NCBI GenBank assembly: GCA_021740025.1
Contig: JAIPAN010000009.1
Span: 1-15,785 of the forward strand
DNA: 15,785 bases
Direction of reading: 5' to 3'
Source of the DNA: Sphingobacteriaceae bacterium
Lineage (GTDB): Bacteria > Bacteroidota > Bacteroidia > Sphingobacteriales > Sphingobacteriaceae
Within the stretch, counting starts at the first letter, position 1. Every line of letters starts with the position of its first letter. The notes beneath the pieces are model-generated. The model ran no database searches and was not told the origin of the DNA. It saw only the letters and a program-made list of their open reading frames with translations. The position numbers and the translations under genes are program-made. This document shows positions 1-8,800 of this stretch, piece after piece.

Positions 1-2661
1 TGGTCGGGCGAATTTATTAGCGATAAAATTGATGAATATATTGAGCTGGTAAAAGACTCAGAGCCGGGGAGTTCGTATTATGCCGACTACAAATACCAGA
101 AAAAATATAAAGATAAGCAACCGGGTGAACTAAAGCCGGCATTTAATACCTTATTAGAATCGCTCGAAAAATTACGTGCCGCTGCCAAAGAGTTTCCGGC
201 CTACCGTAAACTGATGCAGCAGATGAATCGTTACGATTACGACGATATGATTTTGTGGGTGCTCGAAGCCTTCAAAAAAGACGAGTACTTATTGCTCAAT
301 TACCAAGAGCGGTTTCAGTATGTATTGGTAGACGAATACCAAGATACCAGCGGTTCGCAAAACGAACTCATTCAACTTTTGATTAGTTATTGGGATAGCC
401 CCAATATTTTTGTGGTGGGCGATGACGATCAATCTATTTTTAGGTTTCAGGGAGCTAACGTGCAAAATATAGAAGCCTACCATGCTACCTATGCGCATCA
501 ATTATACCAAGTTATGCTTACGGATAATTACCGTTCGTCGCAACATATTTTAGATACCGCACGGGTACTTATTGAACAAAATAAAGAGCGGGTAAAATTG
601 CAGGGTTTAAGCAAGCATTTGTTGGCTAAAAATGCTGCCTATGCCCAGTCCGAAGTAAAGCCAGTAATTAGAGCTTATGGTAGCCAATTTCAAGAATTTG
701 CCCATGTAAGCCGCCAGGTGGAAGACTTAATTTCGCAAGGAGTAGCTCCGCAAGAAATAGCCATTATTTATAAAGAACACCGTTCTGGCGAAGAACTGGC
801 CCGCTATTTTCAGCTAAAAGATATTGCGGTGAACACCAAGAAAAAGGTGAACATTTTAACGGAGCCATTCGGTAAAAAAATCATCAACTTGTTACGCTAT
901 GTGGCTGCCGAAAAACAATTTCCGTACAGTGGCGATGGCTTACTTTTTGAGTTGATGCATTACGATTTCTACCAAATAGATCCGATGGACATTGCCAAGT
1001 TTAGCGTAGAAGTTAGCCATCAGAACCACGATGCCAAAGAACGAACCTCCATCCGCAGAAAATTATATGAACTTGCTCGTAAACCAGCTGCCGAATTAAA
1101 TACCGAGAGTTTAAAACAAATTCAGCGCCTAAGCAACGATTTAGAGTATTGGATTAAAGAAGCTGCCAACCTAACGCTTCATAATTTGTTCGAAAAAATG
1201 ATGGTTCGCGGTGGATTATTAGCTTATGTTTTGCAATCGGCAGATAAAACGTGGTTGATGCAAATGCTCACCTCTATTTTTAATTTCTTAAAAGACGAAA
1301 GCCGTAAAAAACCCGATTTAAGTTTGGTAGAGTTTGTGGGCTTACTCGATTCATTAGAGGAGCACGATTTACCCTTATCATTAACCCAAGCAATTTTTAA
1401 CGAAACCGGCGTGCATTTTTTAACCTGCCATAGTTCAAAGGGTTTGGAGTTTGATTATGTGTTTTTGGTGGGCGCCAACCGAAATGTTTGGGAGGAGAAG
1501 CGTAAAAATACAAGCGGCGAATACAAGTTGCCTGATACCGTGTTTTCTTCGTTGGCCAATACCAGCGATTTGGAAGAATTGCGCCGTTTGTTTTATGTAG
1601 CCATTACCCGTGCCCGTAAAGAATTGCTCATTTCGTACGTAAACGAAGATTCTAAGGGAAAACCACAAGAACCCACCCTATTTATTGGCGAAATTAAAGC
1701 CAGCACCGATTTGCAGGAAGAATTTGTAGAAGTAGCCACATCAGATTTAGAAGCCTTTTTTGTGTTGCAATTTAGCGCCGATGAACGGATTAATCCGGGT
1801 TTAATTGATGGTCCTTATATTGATCATTTATTAGAAAAATATAGCCTCAGCGTAACCCATCTTAATAACTATTTAGACTGTCCGCTTAAATTTTATTTCA
1901 ATAATTTAATTCGAGTGCCAAGCGGTAAAAACGATACCATGACCTTTGGTTCGGCGGTACATTGGGCCCTGAACAAATTGTTTAGAGCTCTGCCCGATAA
2001 TAACCAAGAGTTCCATTCTATTGAACGTTTTATGGACGATTTTAAGTGGTACATGAAACGCAATCGCGAAGCCTTTACCGACGAACAGTATACCCGCAGG
2101 TTGGAGCATGGCGATAAAATTTTGCCCGCCTATTACGAGCGCTATGTAAACGAGTGGAATAAAAACACCCTTACCGAACATAAAATAAAACAGGTAGAAA
2201 TTGGCGGTATACCGGTAAAAGGCGACTTGGATAAAATTGAATTTGATGGCAAGCAAATTACCATTGTAGATTATAAAACGGGCAGTTATGAAAATGCAAA
2301 AGCCAAGCTAAAAGCCGCCGACGAGAAAAACCCATTGGGTGGCGATTATTGGCGCCAAGCAGTTTTTTATCGATTATTGGTAGAGAACGATCCCCGCCAC
2401 GATTGGGAAGTAAATGCAGTTGATTTCGATTTTGTGGAGCCTTACAACGACGAATATGTAAAAGCCAAAGTGCTTATTAAGCCCGAAGATTTAAAAATCG
2501 TACGCAGCCAGATAAAAGAAACTTTTGAGAACATTAAAAAACACCGTTTTGATGGTTGTGGCAAAGAAGATTGCAACTGGTGTACCTTTGTACGCAACAA
2601 CTTTCAGGCGCCCGACACCTTGTTAGAACTAGCCGGAGCTGATGAAAATAGCATCGATTAA
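1..2661 (+). CDS. UvrD/AddA-like DNA helicase fused to a RecB-type Fe-S nuclease (5' end missing)
   Basis: Frame 1 is open from the first base, so the gene begins upstream; 886 residues are visible. Superfamily 1 helicase motifs appear in order: Walker B DEYQDT (about 334-351), GDDDQSIFRFQGAN (about 420-459), DNYRSS, then CHSSKGLEFDYVFLVG (about 1426-1470) and LFYVAITRARKELL (about 1588-1629). Walker A must lie before the window. The C-terminus is a PD-(D/E)XK nuclease: GDLD followed by VDYKTG (Asp codon 2269, Lys codon 2275). Four cysteines frame it, one at 1879 and CX4CX2C at 2557, 2572 and 2581, the arrangement of AddB/Cas4-type iron-sulfur nucleases. By family knowledge such enzymes unwind and trim DNA ends in double-strand-break repair. 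Having helicase and Fe-S nuclease in one chain differs from the two-subunit AddAB layout but appears common in Bacteroidota. Functional details are inference. Confidence 0.93.
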   Translation, partial: WSGEFISDKIDEYIELVKDSEPGSSYYADYKYQKKYKDKQPGELKPAFNTLLESLEKLRAAAKEFPAYRKLMQQMNRYDYDDMILWVLEAFKKDEYLLLNYQERFQYVLVDEYQDTSGSQNELIQLLISYWDSPNIFVVGDDDQSIFRFQGANVQNIEAYHATYAHQLYQVMLTDNYRSSQHILDTARVLIEQNKERVKLQGLSKHLLAKNAAYAQSEVKPVIRAYGSQFQEFAHVSRQVEDLISQGVAPQEIAIIYKEHRSGEELARYFQLKDIAVNTKKKVNILTEPFGKKIINLLRYVAAEKQFPYSGDGLLFELMHYDFYQIDPMDIAKFSVEVSHQNHDAKERTSIRRKLYELARKPAAELNTESLKQIQRLSNDLEYWIKEAANLTLHNLFEKMMVRGGLLAYVLQSADKTWLMQMLTSIFNFLKDESRKKPDLSLVEFVGLLDSLEEHDLPLSLTQAIFNETGVHFLTCHSSKGLEFDYVFLVGANRNVWEEKRKNTSGEYKLPDTVFSSLANTSDLEELRRLFYVAITRARKELLISYVNEDSKGKPQEPTLFIGEIKASTDLQEEFVEVATSDLEAFFVLQFSADERINPGLIDGPYIDHLLEKYSLSVTHLNNYLDCPLKFYFNNLIRVPSGKNDTMTFGSAVHWALNKLFRALPDNNQEFHSIERFMDDFKWYMKRNREAFTDEQYTRRLEHGDKILPAYYERYVNEWNKNTLTEHKIKQVEIGGIPVKGDLDKIEFDGKQITIVDYKTGSYENAKAKLKAADEKNPLGGDYWRQAVFYRLLVENDPRHDWEVNAVDFDFVEPYNDEYVKAKVLIKPEDLKIVRSQIKETFENIKKHRFDGCGKEDCNWCTFVRNNFQAPDTLLELAGADENSID

Positions 2662-2680
2662 AGGAGACCTTAGAATCGAT
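2653..2680 (+). other. RNA hairpin overlapping the helicase stop codon
   Basis: ATCGATT (2653-2659) pairs with AATCGAT (2674-2680), and AAGG (2661-2664) pairs with CCTT (2668-2671) around an AGA loop. A small A/AG internal mismatch separates the two helices, giving 11 paired bases. The stem includes the TAA stop. No T-run follows, so it is not a standard intrinsic terminator; it may be a transcript 3'-end structure or a weak termination/pausing signal. Confidence 0.4.
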
Positions 2681-2715
2681 TCACAATTGAGTCCTCAGAT
2701 TTCGAAAAACTAGAT

Positions 2716-2723
2716 TATATTTG
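2716..2723 (+). promoter_or_regulatory. Bacteroidota -7 promoter element for pdhB
   Basis: TATATTTG matches TAnnTTTG exactly and ends 26 bases before the ATG, predicting a leader of about 20 nt. No well-spaced -33 TTG is visible; the nearest (2687-2689) is 26 bases upstream of the element, longer than usual. Confidence 0.65.
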
Positions 2724-2749
2724 CCTTCCGAAAAATTGATTTGAACACC

Positions 2750-3736
2750 ATGAGAGAACTACAATTTAGAGAAGCCCTTCGCGAAGCAATGAACGAAGAA
2801 ATGAGAAAAGATGAAAACATCTTTTTAATGGGTGAAGAAGTGGCTGAGTACAATGGCGCCTATAAAGTAAGCCAAGGTATGTTAGATGAATTTGGCGAAA
2901 AACGCATTATAGATACTCCTATTGCCGAATTGGGTTTTGCAGGTATTGCAGTAGGTGCTGCCATGAACGGCTTGCGCCCCATTGTAGAATTCATGACTTT
3001 TAACTTCTCTTTAGTAGCTATTGATCAGGTGATTAATGCCGCTGCAAAAATGCTTTCAATGAGTGGTGGGCAGTTCCCCATGCCTATGGTATTTCGTGGC
3101 CCAACCGGTAATGCCGGACAATTAGGTGCGCAGCACTCTCAAAATTTCGAAAATTGGTATGCCAACTGCCCAGGTTTAAAAGTGGTAGTTCCGGCCGATC
3201 CCTACGAAGCAAAAGGCTTATTAAAATCAGCTATTATTGATCCAGATCCAGTTATTTTTATGGAATCGGAAGTGATGTATGGCGATAAAGGCTTAGTGCC
3301 CGAAGAAGAATATTATTTACCCATTGGCAAAGCCCGTGTGGTAAAAGAAGGTAGCGATGTAACCATTGTAACCTTTGGTAAAATGTTAAGCCGTGTGGTT
3401 ATGCCAGCGGTAGAAGAGCTAACTAAAGAAGGAATAAATGTAGAAGTAATTGATTTGCGTACCGTACGCCCCATTGATTACGCTACCGTAATTGCCTCTG
3501 TAAAGAAAACAAATCGCATGGTATTTGTAGAAGAAGCCTGGCCTTTAGCCTCTATTTCTACTGAAGTAAGCTTTAAAGTACAACGCGAAGCTTTCGATTA
3601 TTTAGATGCGCCAATTATTCGTATTACCTCTGCCGATGTGCCCTTGCCTTATGCTTCAACACTAATTCAAGAAGCATTACCTAATGCAGAGCGTGTAATT
3701 AAAGCAGTAAAAGAGGTATTGTACCTAAATAAATAA
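2750..3736 (+). CDS. pdhB: Pyruvate dehydrogenase E1 component, beta subunit
   Basis: 328 residues, the usual length for a separate E1 beta chain. The sequence follows mitochondrial PDHB almost block for block: GEEVAEYNGAYKVSQG near the N-terminus (the Glu that activates thiamine diphosphate), RIIDTPIAELGFAGIAVGAA, VEFMTFNFSLVAIDQVINAA, GAQHSQNFENWY (conserved His), a pyrimidine-binding transketolase fold, and a C-terminal transketolase domain ending DVPLPYAS. With the E1 alpha chain it decarboxylates pyruvate and passes the acetyl group to lipoyl-E2, making acetyl-CoA in the cytoplasm. The alpha, E2 and E3 genes are not in the window. ATG 2750 is chosen over the in-frame TTG at 2741 because the protein then begins MRELQFREALREAM, as family members do. 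It has its own promoter and terminator and so is probably monocistronic. A branched-chain 2-oxoacid E1 beta is less likely given the close PDHB match. Confidence 0.95.
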   Translation: MRELQFREALREAMNEEMRKDENIFLMGEEVAEYNGAYKVSQGMLDEFGEKRIIDTPIAELGFAGIAVGAAMNGLRPIVEFMTFNFSLVAIDQVINAAAKMLSMSGGQFPMPMVFRGPTGNAGQLGAQHSQNFENWYANCPGLKVVVPADPYEAKGLLKSAIIDPDPVIFMESEVMYGDKGLVPEEEYYLPIGKARVVKEGSDVTIVTFGKMLSRVVMPAVEELTKEGINVEVIDLRTVRPIDYATVIASVKKTNRMVFVEEAWPLASISTEVSFKVQREAFDYLDAPIIRITSADVPLPYASTLIQEALPNAERVIKAVKEVLYLNK

Positions 3737-3756
3737 ACGATTTTACTAACCAATTG

Positions 3757-3794
3757 CAAGAAAGCCCCGATAGATTCGGGGCTTTCTTGTTTTT
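3757..3794 (+). terminator. Intrinsic terminator of pdhB
   Basis: A perfect 14-bp stem (3757-3770 with 3776-3789) closes a five-base TAGAT loop and is followed by TTTTT at 3790-3794. It lies 20 bases after the pdhB stop. It also sits just beyond the convergent Lrp-family gene and could fold on that strand too, but the minus-strand side lacks a T-run. Confidence 0.92.
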
Positions 3795-4269
3795 AAGCTA
3801 TTTGAATTTGCCGTTTAATACTTTCTTCTAGTGAGATGAAGGTTTCGGTGCGTTGTATGCCCGGTGCAGCCTGTATGCCGTCGTTTAGTACCCTACGCAA
3901 GTGGCTGGTATCTTTACAAATAATTTTAGCAAACATACTGTAGGCCCCAGTGCAGTAGTGTAACTCCACAATTTCTTTCACTTCTTTTAGTCGTTCTACA
4001 GCCTCGTTGTACTTCGACCCTTTTTGGAGATAAATGCCCAAGAACGCACAAATATCGTAGCCAATTTTTTGCGCATTTACATTCAACTGCGAACCCTCAA
4101 TAATGCCCATGTCTTGCATCTTTTTCATCCGAACGTGTACCGTTCCGCCAGAAATGATTAATCTTTTGGCAATTTCGGTGTACGGAATGGTGGCATCGGC
4201 CATTAAAATGGATAAAATTTCCTTATCTAAATTGTCAATTTCTAAATTTTGAAGCTTTTTTTCACTCAT
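3793..4269 (-). CDS. Lrp/AsnC-family transcriptional regulator
   Basis: 158 residues, the standard length. The N-terminal helix-turn-helix (about residues 12-60) carries LDKEILSILMADATIPYTEIAKRL and the recognition-helix region IISGGTVHVRMKKMQDMGII. The C-terminal RAM ligand-binding and oligomerisation domain (about 70-150) contains the usual beta-alpha-beta blocks and ends TETFISLEESI. Family members bind DNA as dimers to octamers and respond to amino acids; the ligand and targets here cannot be told from sequence. The gene converges on pdhB, sharing the terminator region, and diverges from the putative intergenic RNA. A near-match -7 element on its strand, TATATTCG at 4314-4307, would give a leader of about 35 nt. 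The long A/T-rich leader would suit Lrp-type autoregulation, but that is inference. Confidence 0.93.
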   Translation of the reverse strand: MSEKKLQNLEIDNLDKEILSILMADATIPYTEIAKRLIISGGTVHVRMKKMQDMGIIEGSQLNVNAQKIGYDICAFLGIYLQKGSKYNEAVERLKEVKEIVELHYCTGAYSMFAKIICKDTSHLRRVLNDGIQAAPGIQRTETFISLEESIKRQIQIA

Positions 4270-4342
4270 TTTTTGATAATTTTTTATTTAAATAGTTTTT
4301 ATATTGCGAATATACTAAAAATTAAATTATTTCATTATCATA

Positions 4343-4374
4343 TTTGTAATAAATAGCCCATTCGCTTATATTTG
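4343..4374 (+). promoter_or_regulatory. Strong Bacteroidota promoter reading into the intergenic RNA
   Basis: TTTG at 4343-4346 (-33) and TATATTTG at 4367-4374 (-7, exact TAnnTTTG) are separated by 20 bases, close to the known Bacteroidota spacing. It is the best two-part promoter in the window, reads away from the Lrp-family gene, and predicts a start at about 4380. Confidence 0.72.
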
Positions 4375-4379
4375 TATCA

Positions 4380-4540
4380 ATCATTCGCAAGTTTCATGTA
4401 CCTGTGGGGAGTTTTTAACAGGTGAGAAAAGTCAAAAGCTTTTCTAGAGGTTCGACTCCTTACCCCATAGCAACCTTATTCTTTAGGTTTATAATTGGTT
4501 AGTTCGAAAAAGTCCCAGACGCCCGTCCGGGACTTTTTTA
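4380..4540 (+). ncRNA. Putative orphan structured small RNA, about 160 nt
   Basis: No normal-sized reading frame lies here, yet a consensus promoter precedes it and a strong terminator closes it, and both neighbouring protein genes are on the other strand. The predicted transcript holds several helices. Hairpin one is ACCTGT 4400-4405 with ACAGGT 4418-4423; its loop starts GGGG (4406-4409), which can pair with CCCC (4463-4466) as a pseudoknot. Hairpin two is a perfect 7-bp stem, 4425-4431 with 4439-4445, closing a 7-base loop. Next come a T-arm-like GAGG-TTCGACT-CCTT (4447-4461) and a hairpin AACCT 4472-4476 with AGGTT 4485-4489. It does not resemble tmRNA, SRP RNA or RNase P RNA as I know them, and 6S RNA cannot be excluded. 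A trans-acting regulator is the plainest reading. The start is estimated from the promoter and was not observed. Confidence 0.55.
4396..4425 (+). CDS. Possible nine-codon reading frame inside the small RNA
   Basis: ATG at 4396, about 16 nt from the predicted transcript start, opens a frame encoding MYLWGVFNR, then TGA at 4423-4425. Tyr, Trp and Phe in nine residues recall attenuator leader peptides, but no co-directional gene follows before the terminator, so classical attenuation of a downstream gene is not possible here. The frame lies inside hairpin one, so translation would open that helix. It may be chance; there is no ribosome-binding signal beyond the position near the 5' end. Confidence 0.2.
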   Translation: MYLWGVFNR

Positions 4541-4544
4541 TTTT
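4507..4544 (+). terminator. Intrinsic terminator of the intergenic RNA
   Basis: AAAAAGTCCC (4507-4516) pairs with GGGACTTTTT (4529-4538). The helix continues across one mismatch with GAC (4518-4520) and GTC (4525-4527) around a GCCC loop, and a T-rich tract follows. It points along the plus strand, where the preceding protein gene in that direction (pdhB) already has its own terminator, so it implies a separate transcript. Confidence 0.88.
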
Positions 4545-4560
4545 ATACCCTTTTGCTTAT

Positions 4561-4592
4561 AAAAAAAGCCCCCCGAAAATCGATAGGCTTTT
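4561..4592 (-). terminator. Intrinsic terminator of the amidohydrolase operon
   Basis: Read on the minus strand, AAAAGCC (4592-4586) pairs with GGCTTTT (4570-4564), followed by T to 4561. The loop can be partly closed by CGATTTTCG. It lies 17 bases beyond the stop of the last gene of that operon. Confidence 0.75.
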
Positions 4593-4608
4593 CTTTTAGT
4601 GAACCCAA

Positions 4609-5877
4609 TTATTTCAATCCGTATTTTTCTTGGTAACGTTTGTATAATTGTTTATTTAGGTTGTCGAGGTTAATGGTTCTACCTTGAATAAAGGCGCTTT
4701 CTACTTTATTACCTAGCATATCCAAGGCATCGCCACCAGAAATAAATAAGGTAGCATCTTTACCTACTTCCAAGCTGCCGGCACTTTTATCAATACCCAA
4801 AATTTTAGCTGTATTGATTGTAATAAGAGCCAAGGCTTGTTCTTTGCTTAAACCATAGGCTGCCGCAGTACCCGCCTGAAAAGGCAAGCTACGTACACGG
4901 TCGACACGGTTATTACCACCCAGTGCTACCAATACGCCTGCATCTTGTAAAATTTTTGGTAATGCGTAAGGTAAGTACACATCATCGTCGTTTTTATCGG
5001 GTAGTGCTTGGGTTTCGGCAATAATTACCGGAATCTGATTTTCTTTCAACACATCGGCAACCAAATACGCTTCGCTAGCACCAACAAGTACCAAGTTTAG
5101 CCCAAATGATTTGGCAAAGTTGATAGCCTGTAACATGCCAGTTGCCTGGTTTACGTTTACAAACAGCTTTTTGCTACCGTTAAACAAACCCTTCAAGGCT
5201 TCGAAACGAGCATTGGTAACCGCAGGTTTTGTAAGTTGAGCATAGGCCCTTGCTTCAGTAAAATAGTTGTTTAGCTGATCTAAGGCTTTTTGTCCAGCTT
5301 CGGCAGCTGGCCCGGTACTCTGTGTGCTTGGCCAATTTAGGTGCACAGCGATATCTTTTTTGTATGCAGCATCTTCCCAATTCCAGGCATCTAGCGTAAC
5401 TACCGATGATTGTCCGGGAATTAAATCTCCTTGAGGTGTCGGTTGAGCCATCAAAATTCCATTGGAGCGGGTGGTTGGAATTACTTTTGAATCTGTATTA
5501 AAGGCAATAAGCGAACGTACATGTGGGTTCATTTCACCCACTTCAGTCCCATCGTCGGTTCCCCGAGCGCCCAATTCAATTTCTACCAAACCTAAAATAG
5601 TGTTGGGTACAATAAAGCCTGGGTATACGTGTTTTCCGCTAGCATCAATGGCATTGGCTCCGGCAATGCTCGGGGCTTCTCCTTCGCCTAGTGCGGTAAT
5701 TTTACCTCCATTAAAAGCAATAAAGCCATTGTTAATTACCAGCCCTGTTGCGGTATGTATGGTGGCATGGCTAATAATAATGGGCTTATTTTGTGCCTTG
5801 CTTGGTAGTATGTTCGCTTGGCCGAAACAAAGGGTGCTTAACACCAGGGCGGCAAGACTTAAACTATATCTTTTCAT
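4609..5877 (-). CDS. Exported amidohydrolase-like protein lacking the metal ligands
   Basis: 422 residues with a signal peptide (charged MKR, hydrophobic core, probable cleavage after CFGQ near residue 20), so periplasmic or secreted. The fold matches amidohydrolases of the imidazolonepropionase-like group: an N-terminal beta segment with the ATIHTATGLVINNGFIAFNG pattern, a barrel, and a C-terminal block AAAYGLSKEQALALITINTA followed by GSLEVGKDATLFI. The active site is gone. Where the family has the metal-binding HxH after PGFID, this protein has PGFIVPNTI (Asn92, Ile94), and the later His and Asp positions read FVNVN, LVLVGASEA and LGGNNR. It is therefore probably not a metal hydrolase on its own. 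It starts 19 bases after the stop of the larger amidohydrolase gene and shares its transcript, which suggests a partner or regulatory subunit; that role is inference. Confidence 0.85.
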   Translation of the reverse strand: MKRYSLSLAALVLSTLCFGQANILPSKAQNKPIIISHATIHTATGLVINNGFIAFNGGKITALGEGEAPSIAGANAIDASGKHVYPGFIVPNTILGLVEIELGARGTDDGTEVGEMNPHVRSLIAFNTDSKVIPTTRSNGILMAQPTPQGDLIPGQSSVVTLDAWNWEDAAYKKDIAVHLNWPSTQSTGPAAEAGQKALDQLNNYFTEARAYAQLTKPAVTNARFEALKGLFNGSKKLFVNVNQATGMLQAINFAKSFGLNLVLVGASEAYLVADVLKENQIPVIIAETQALPDKNDDDVYLPYALPKILQDAGVLVALGGNNRVDRVRSLPFQAGTAAAYGLSKEQALALITINTAKILGIDKSAGSLEVGKDATLFISGGDALDMLGNKVESAFIQGRTINLDNLNKQLYKRYQEKYGLK

Positions 5878-5896
5878 CTCTTTTTCTCTAAATTTT

Positions 5897-8800
5897 TTAT
5901 TGATTGTTGTTTACAAATTGATCTTCTTCTAAGGTTTCGCATTCGTATAAACGCTGACGTTGCATGCTTGGACGCTGCGTAGCGCTTCCACCGGTTTTGG
6001 CATCCATCATTTTTTGGATAATGCGTCCTTTTTCGGTGTTCATGGCTTTTATGCTTTCAGCATTTTTGCTCAAATCCCAATACATGATACCATCAACAAA
6101 TGTTTTTTCTGCTAAGGCATAAACAGATAATGGATTGGCAGACCAGAGTACCAAATCGGCGTCTTTACCAGCTTTAATACTACCTACACAATTATCAATG
6201 TGCAGCATTTTTGCTGGGTTTAGGGTAACCAATTTAAAGGCTTCTTCTTCGCTCATACCGCCGTAGGTAATGGCTTTTCCGGCTTCTTGGTTTAATCGAC
6301 GGGCCATTTCGGCATCATCGGAATTAAAGCCAGTAACTACACCCATTTGGTGCATTAAAGCACCATTGTAAGGGATGGCTTCGAGTACTTCGCTTTTGTA
6401 ACTCCACCAATCGGAGAACGTAGAGGCGGCAATTCCTCTTGCAGCCATTTTATCGGCCATTTTATAACCCTCTAAAATATGCGTAAAGGTATTTATTTTA
6501 AAGCCCATAGAATCGGCAACGTGCATGAGCATGTTAATTTCCGATTGTACATACGAGTGGCAGGTAATAAATCGTTTTTGATTTAAAATTTCTACCAAGG
6601 CATCCAATTCTAAATCTCTACGTACGTTGTTGCCTTTTACAGCACGTGCTGCTTCGTATTCTTTAGCACGGGTAAAGGCATCTACATATACTTGTTCTAC
6701 CCCCATACGGCTTTGAGGAAAACGGCTGGCATTGGTTGGGAAACTTGATGAATTACTTTGTTTCACATTCTCACCCAAGGCAAATTTGATGAAGCCGTCG
6801 CTTCCTTCAAATTTTAATTCTTCTGGTGTTTTGCCCCAACGTAATTTAAGTACTTGCGTTTGTCCACCAATAGCATTGGCCGATCCGTGTAAAATATGAG
6901 AAGTGGTTACTCCACCGGCTAATTGGCGGTAAATGTTTACATCTTCTGAGTTGATGATATCGGCAATACGCACTTCGGAACTTACCGATTGTGCACCCTC
7001 GTTAATACCACCTGATCCGGCAATGTGAGAGTGTTCGTCAATAATTCCTGGGGTTAATTGTTTGCCTGTAGCATCAATTACTTTGGCTGTACCGGCTGCT
7101 AGGTCTTTTCCGATGGCTTTAATTTTTCCGTTTTCAATCAGCACGTCGGTATTGGGTAAAATACCTTCTTTTTCATTGGTCCAAACCGTTGCATTTTTAA
7201 ATAATACGGTTTCTGCTTTAGGTGCTTCGGTATAACCGAAAGCAGTAAACGGATAAATAATAGCTCCCGTTGTGTTGGCTGCTTTAGGGGTATCTTTTTT
7301 AGGTGCATCGGCTGTTTTAGCAGCTTCTTGGAAAGTAGCCGTCCATTTAGCCGAACTACCATCGGCAGTAATAGCCTCACCTTTAAAACTTACTGGTGCA
7401 ACCGAAGCAATGTAACCGCTAAGGCGAACATAGCCTGTAGGGTTTTTCTTCAGATCGAAATATAGATTTAACAAATCGCCGTTGCGGCTAAAGGTGGCTT
7501 TAGTTTTTAAACTATCTGCTCCTTGACGCTCTATACTTACATCGTACGCATTGGCGGTGCCGGCTACTTTTAGTTTTAACTCTCCAATACCGCCTAAGCT
7601 AAGTGCATAGGTGCCACGTAAATCTTTCACATCCATTTTAGAAACTACAAACTGGCGACCTTCCACCCAGTTTTCGTAAATGGTACTTTCTTTTTTAAAC
7701 ACCGCATCGGAGGTGATAATAAAGTTGGCCAATTTGCCCGGTGCTAGGCTACCTACCTGATCGGCTACGCCCAATAAGCTAGCTGGTACTTCGGTAAGAG
7801 ATTTTAAGGCTTGTTTTTCGCTTAAGCCATTATCAATAGCGGTGCGAATGTTTGCCATGAAATCTTTGCTACTTTCTAAACCGAATGAGGTAATGGCAAA
7901 GCGAACACCCGCTTTTTCTAAAGCTGCTGGATTGCTTGGCGCCAATTCCCAATCTTTTAATTGACTTAAGCTGATGTTTCGAGCATCTGCGGGATTTTCT
8001 ACATCATAGGGTTTTGGAAAGTTAAGCGGAATAATAAAGCTTCCGCCGGTTGCTTTAATGGCGGCAATGCGTTGGTATTCTTTTCCGTCGGTTTTAAAGA
8101 TGAATTGTTTTCCAAATTCATCTCCAATTTTATCGGCTCTTAATACGCTTAAGGCATCGTTTACTTCAAAAATTTGAGGTAAGCTTTGCACTTTATTAAA
8201 CTCGTCTAAAGAGATATTAAATTCTTCTTTTTGATTTTTATACCATTGTGCATCGAAATAGGTTTGGCGCAACAAAGCAATAGAACCCATTAATGAAGAT
8301 GGATAATTGTTGTTAGAGCTTCCTTTATTAAATGAGTATTGTGCAGCGGCTACATCTTTAAGAAACACGTTGTTTTCTTTTTCATCGTTCAGGCTCACTA
8401 CCGAAGAGGTGCCTCGGGCAATACCATCGCGATTGATAGCTTGTACAGCTCCAAATCCGTTTTTCTTTAATTCCTCAGCTTTCTTAGCATCTACGGTAAA
8501 CATAGATTTTACAGCTATTTCGGGTCTGATGGCTTCGTTCCAATTGTAGGCCCCAACTTTGGTGCTGGTAAATACTGCAGAACGCCCTTGGCGGCCAAAT
8601 CCACCTTGTGGGCGGCTAGCTTCGGAGAGGCCATAACTACTAAAGGCATCGATAAATGAAGGGTAAATAAATTTCCCTTTCAAATCAATTACAACATAAC
8701 CTTTTGGAATGGTTAAGTTTTGACCAAGGGCCTCAATTTTACGATTTTTTACCAATAGCGTTCCGTTGCTAATGGTTTGATCGGCATGCACCACAATGGT

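Noticed and set aside
4446..4473. Ordinary tRNA or tmRNA 3' end, suggested by GGTTCGACTCC
   Set aside because: The T-stem has an A-A mismatch and a G-T pair, no proper D-arm or anticodon loop is present, CCA is absent, and no tmRNA 5' half lies within reach.
5462..5932. Plus-strand open frame of 156 codons opposite the amidohydrolase genes
   Set aside because: It runs antisense to the coding frame of two well-supported genes, spans their junction, and shows no family motif or promoter.
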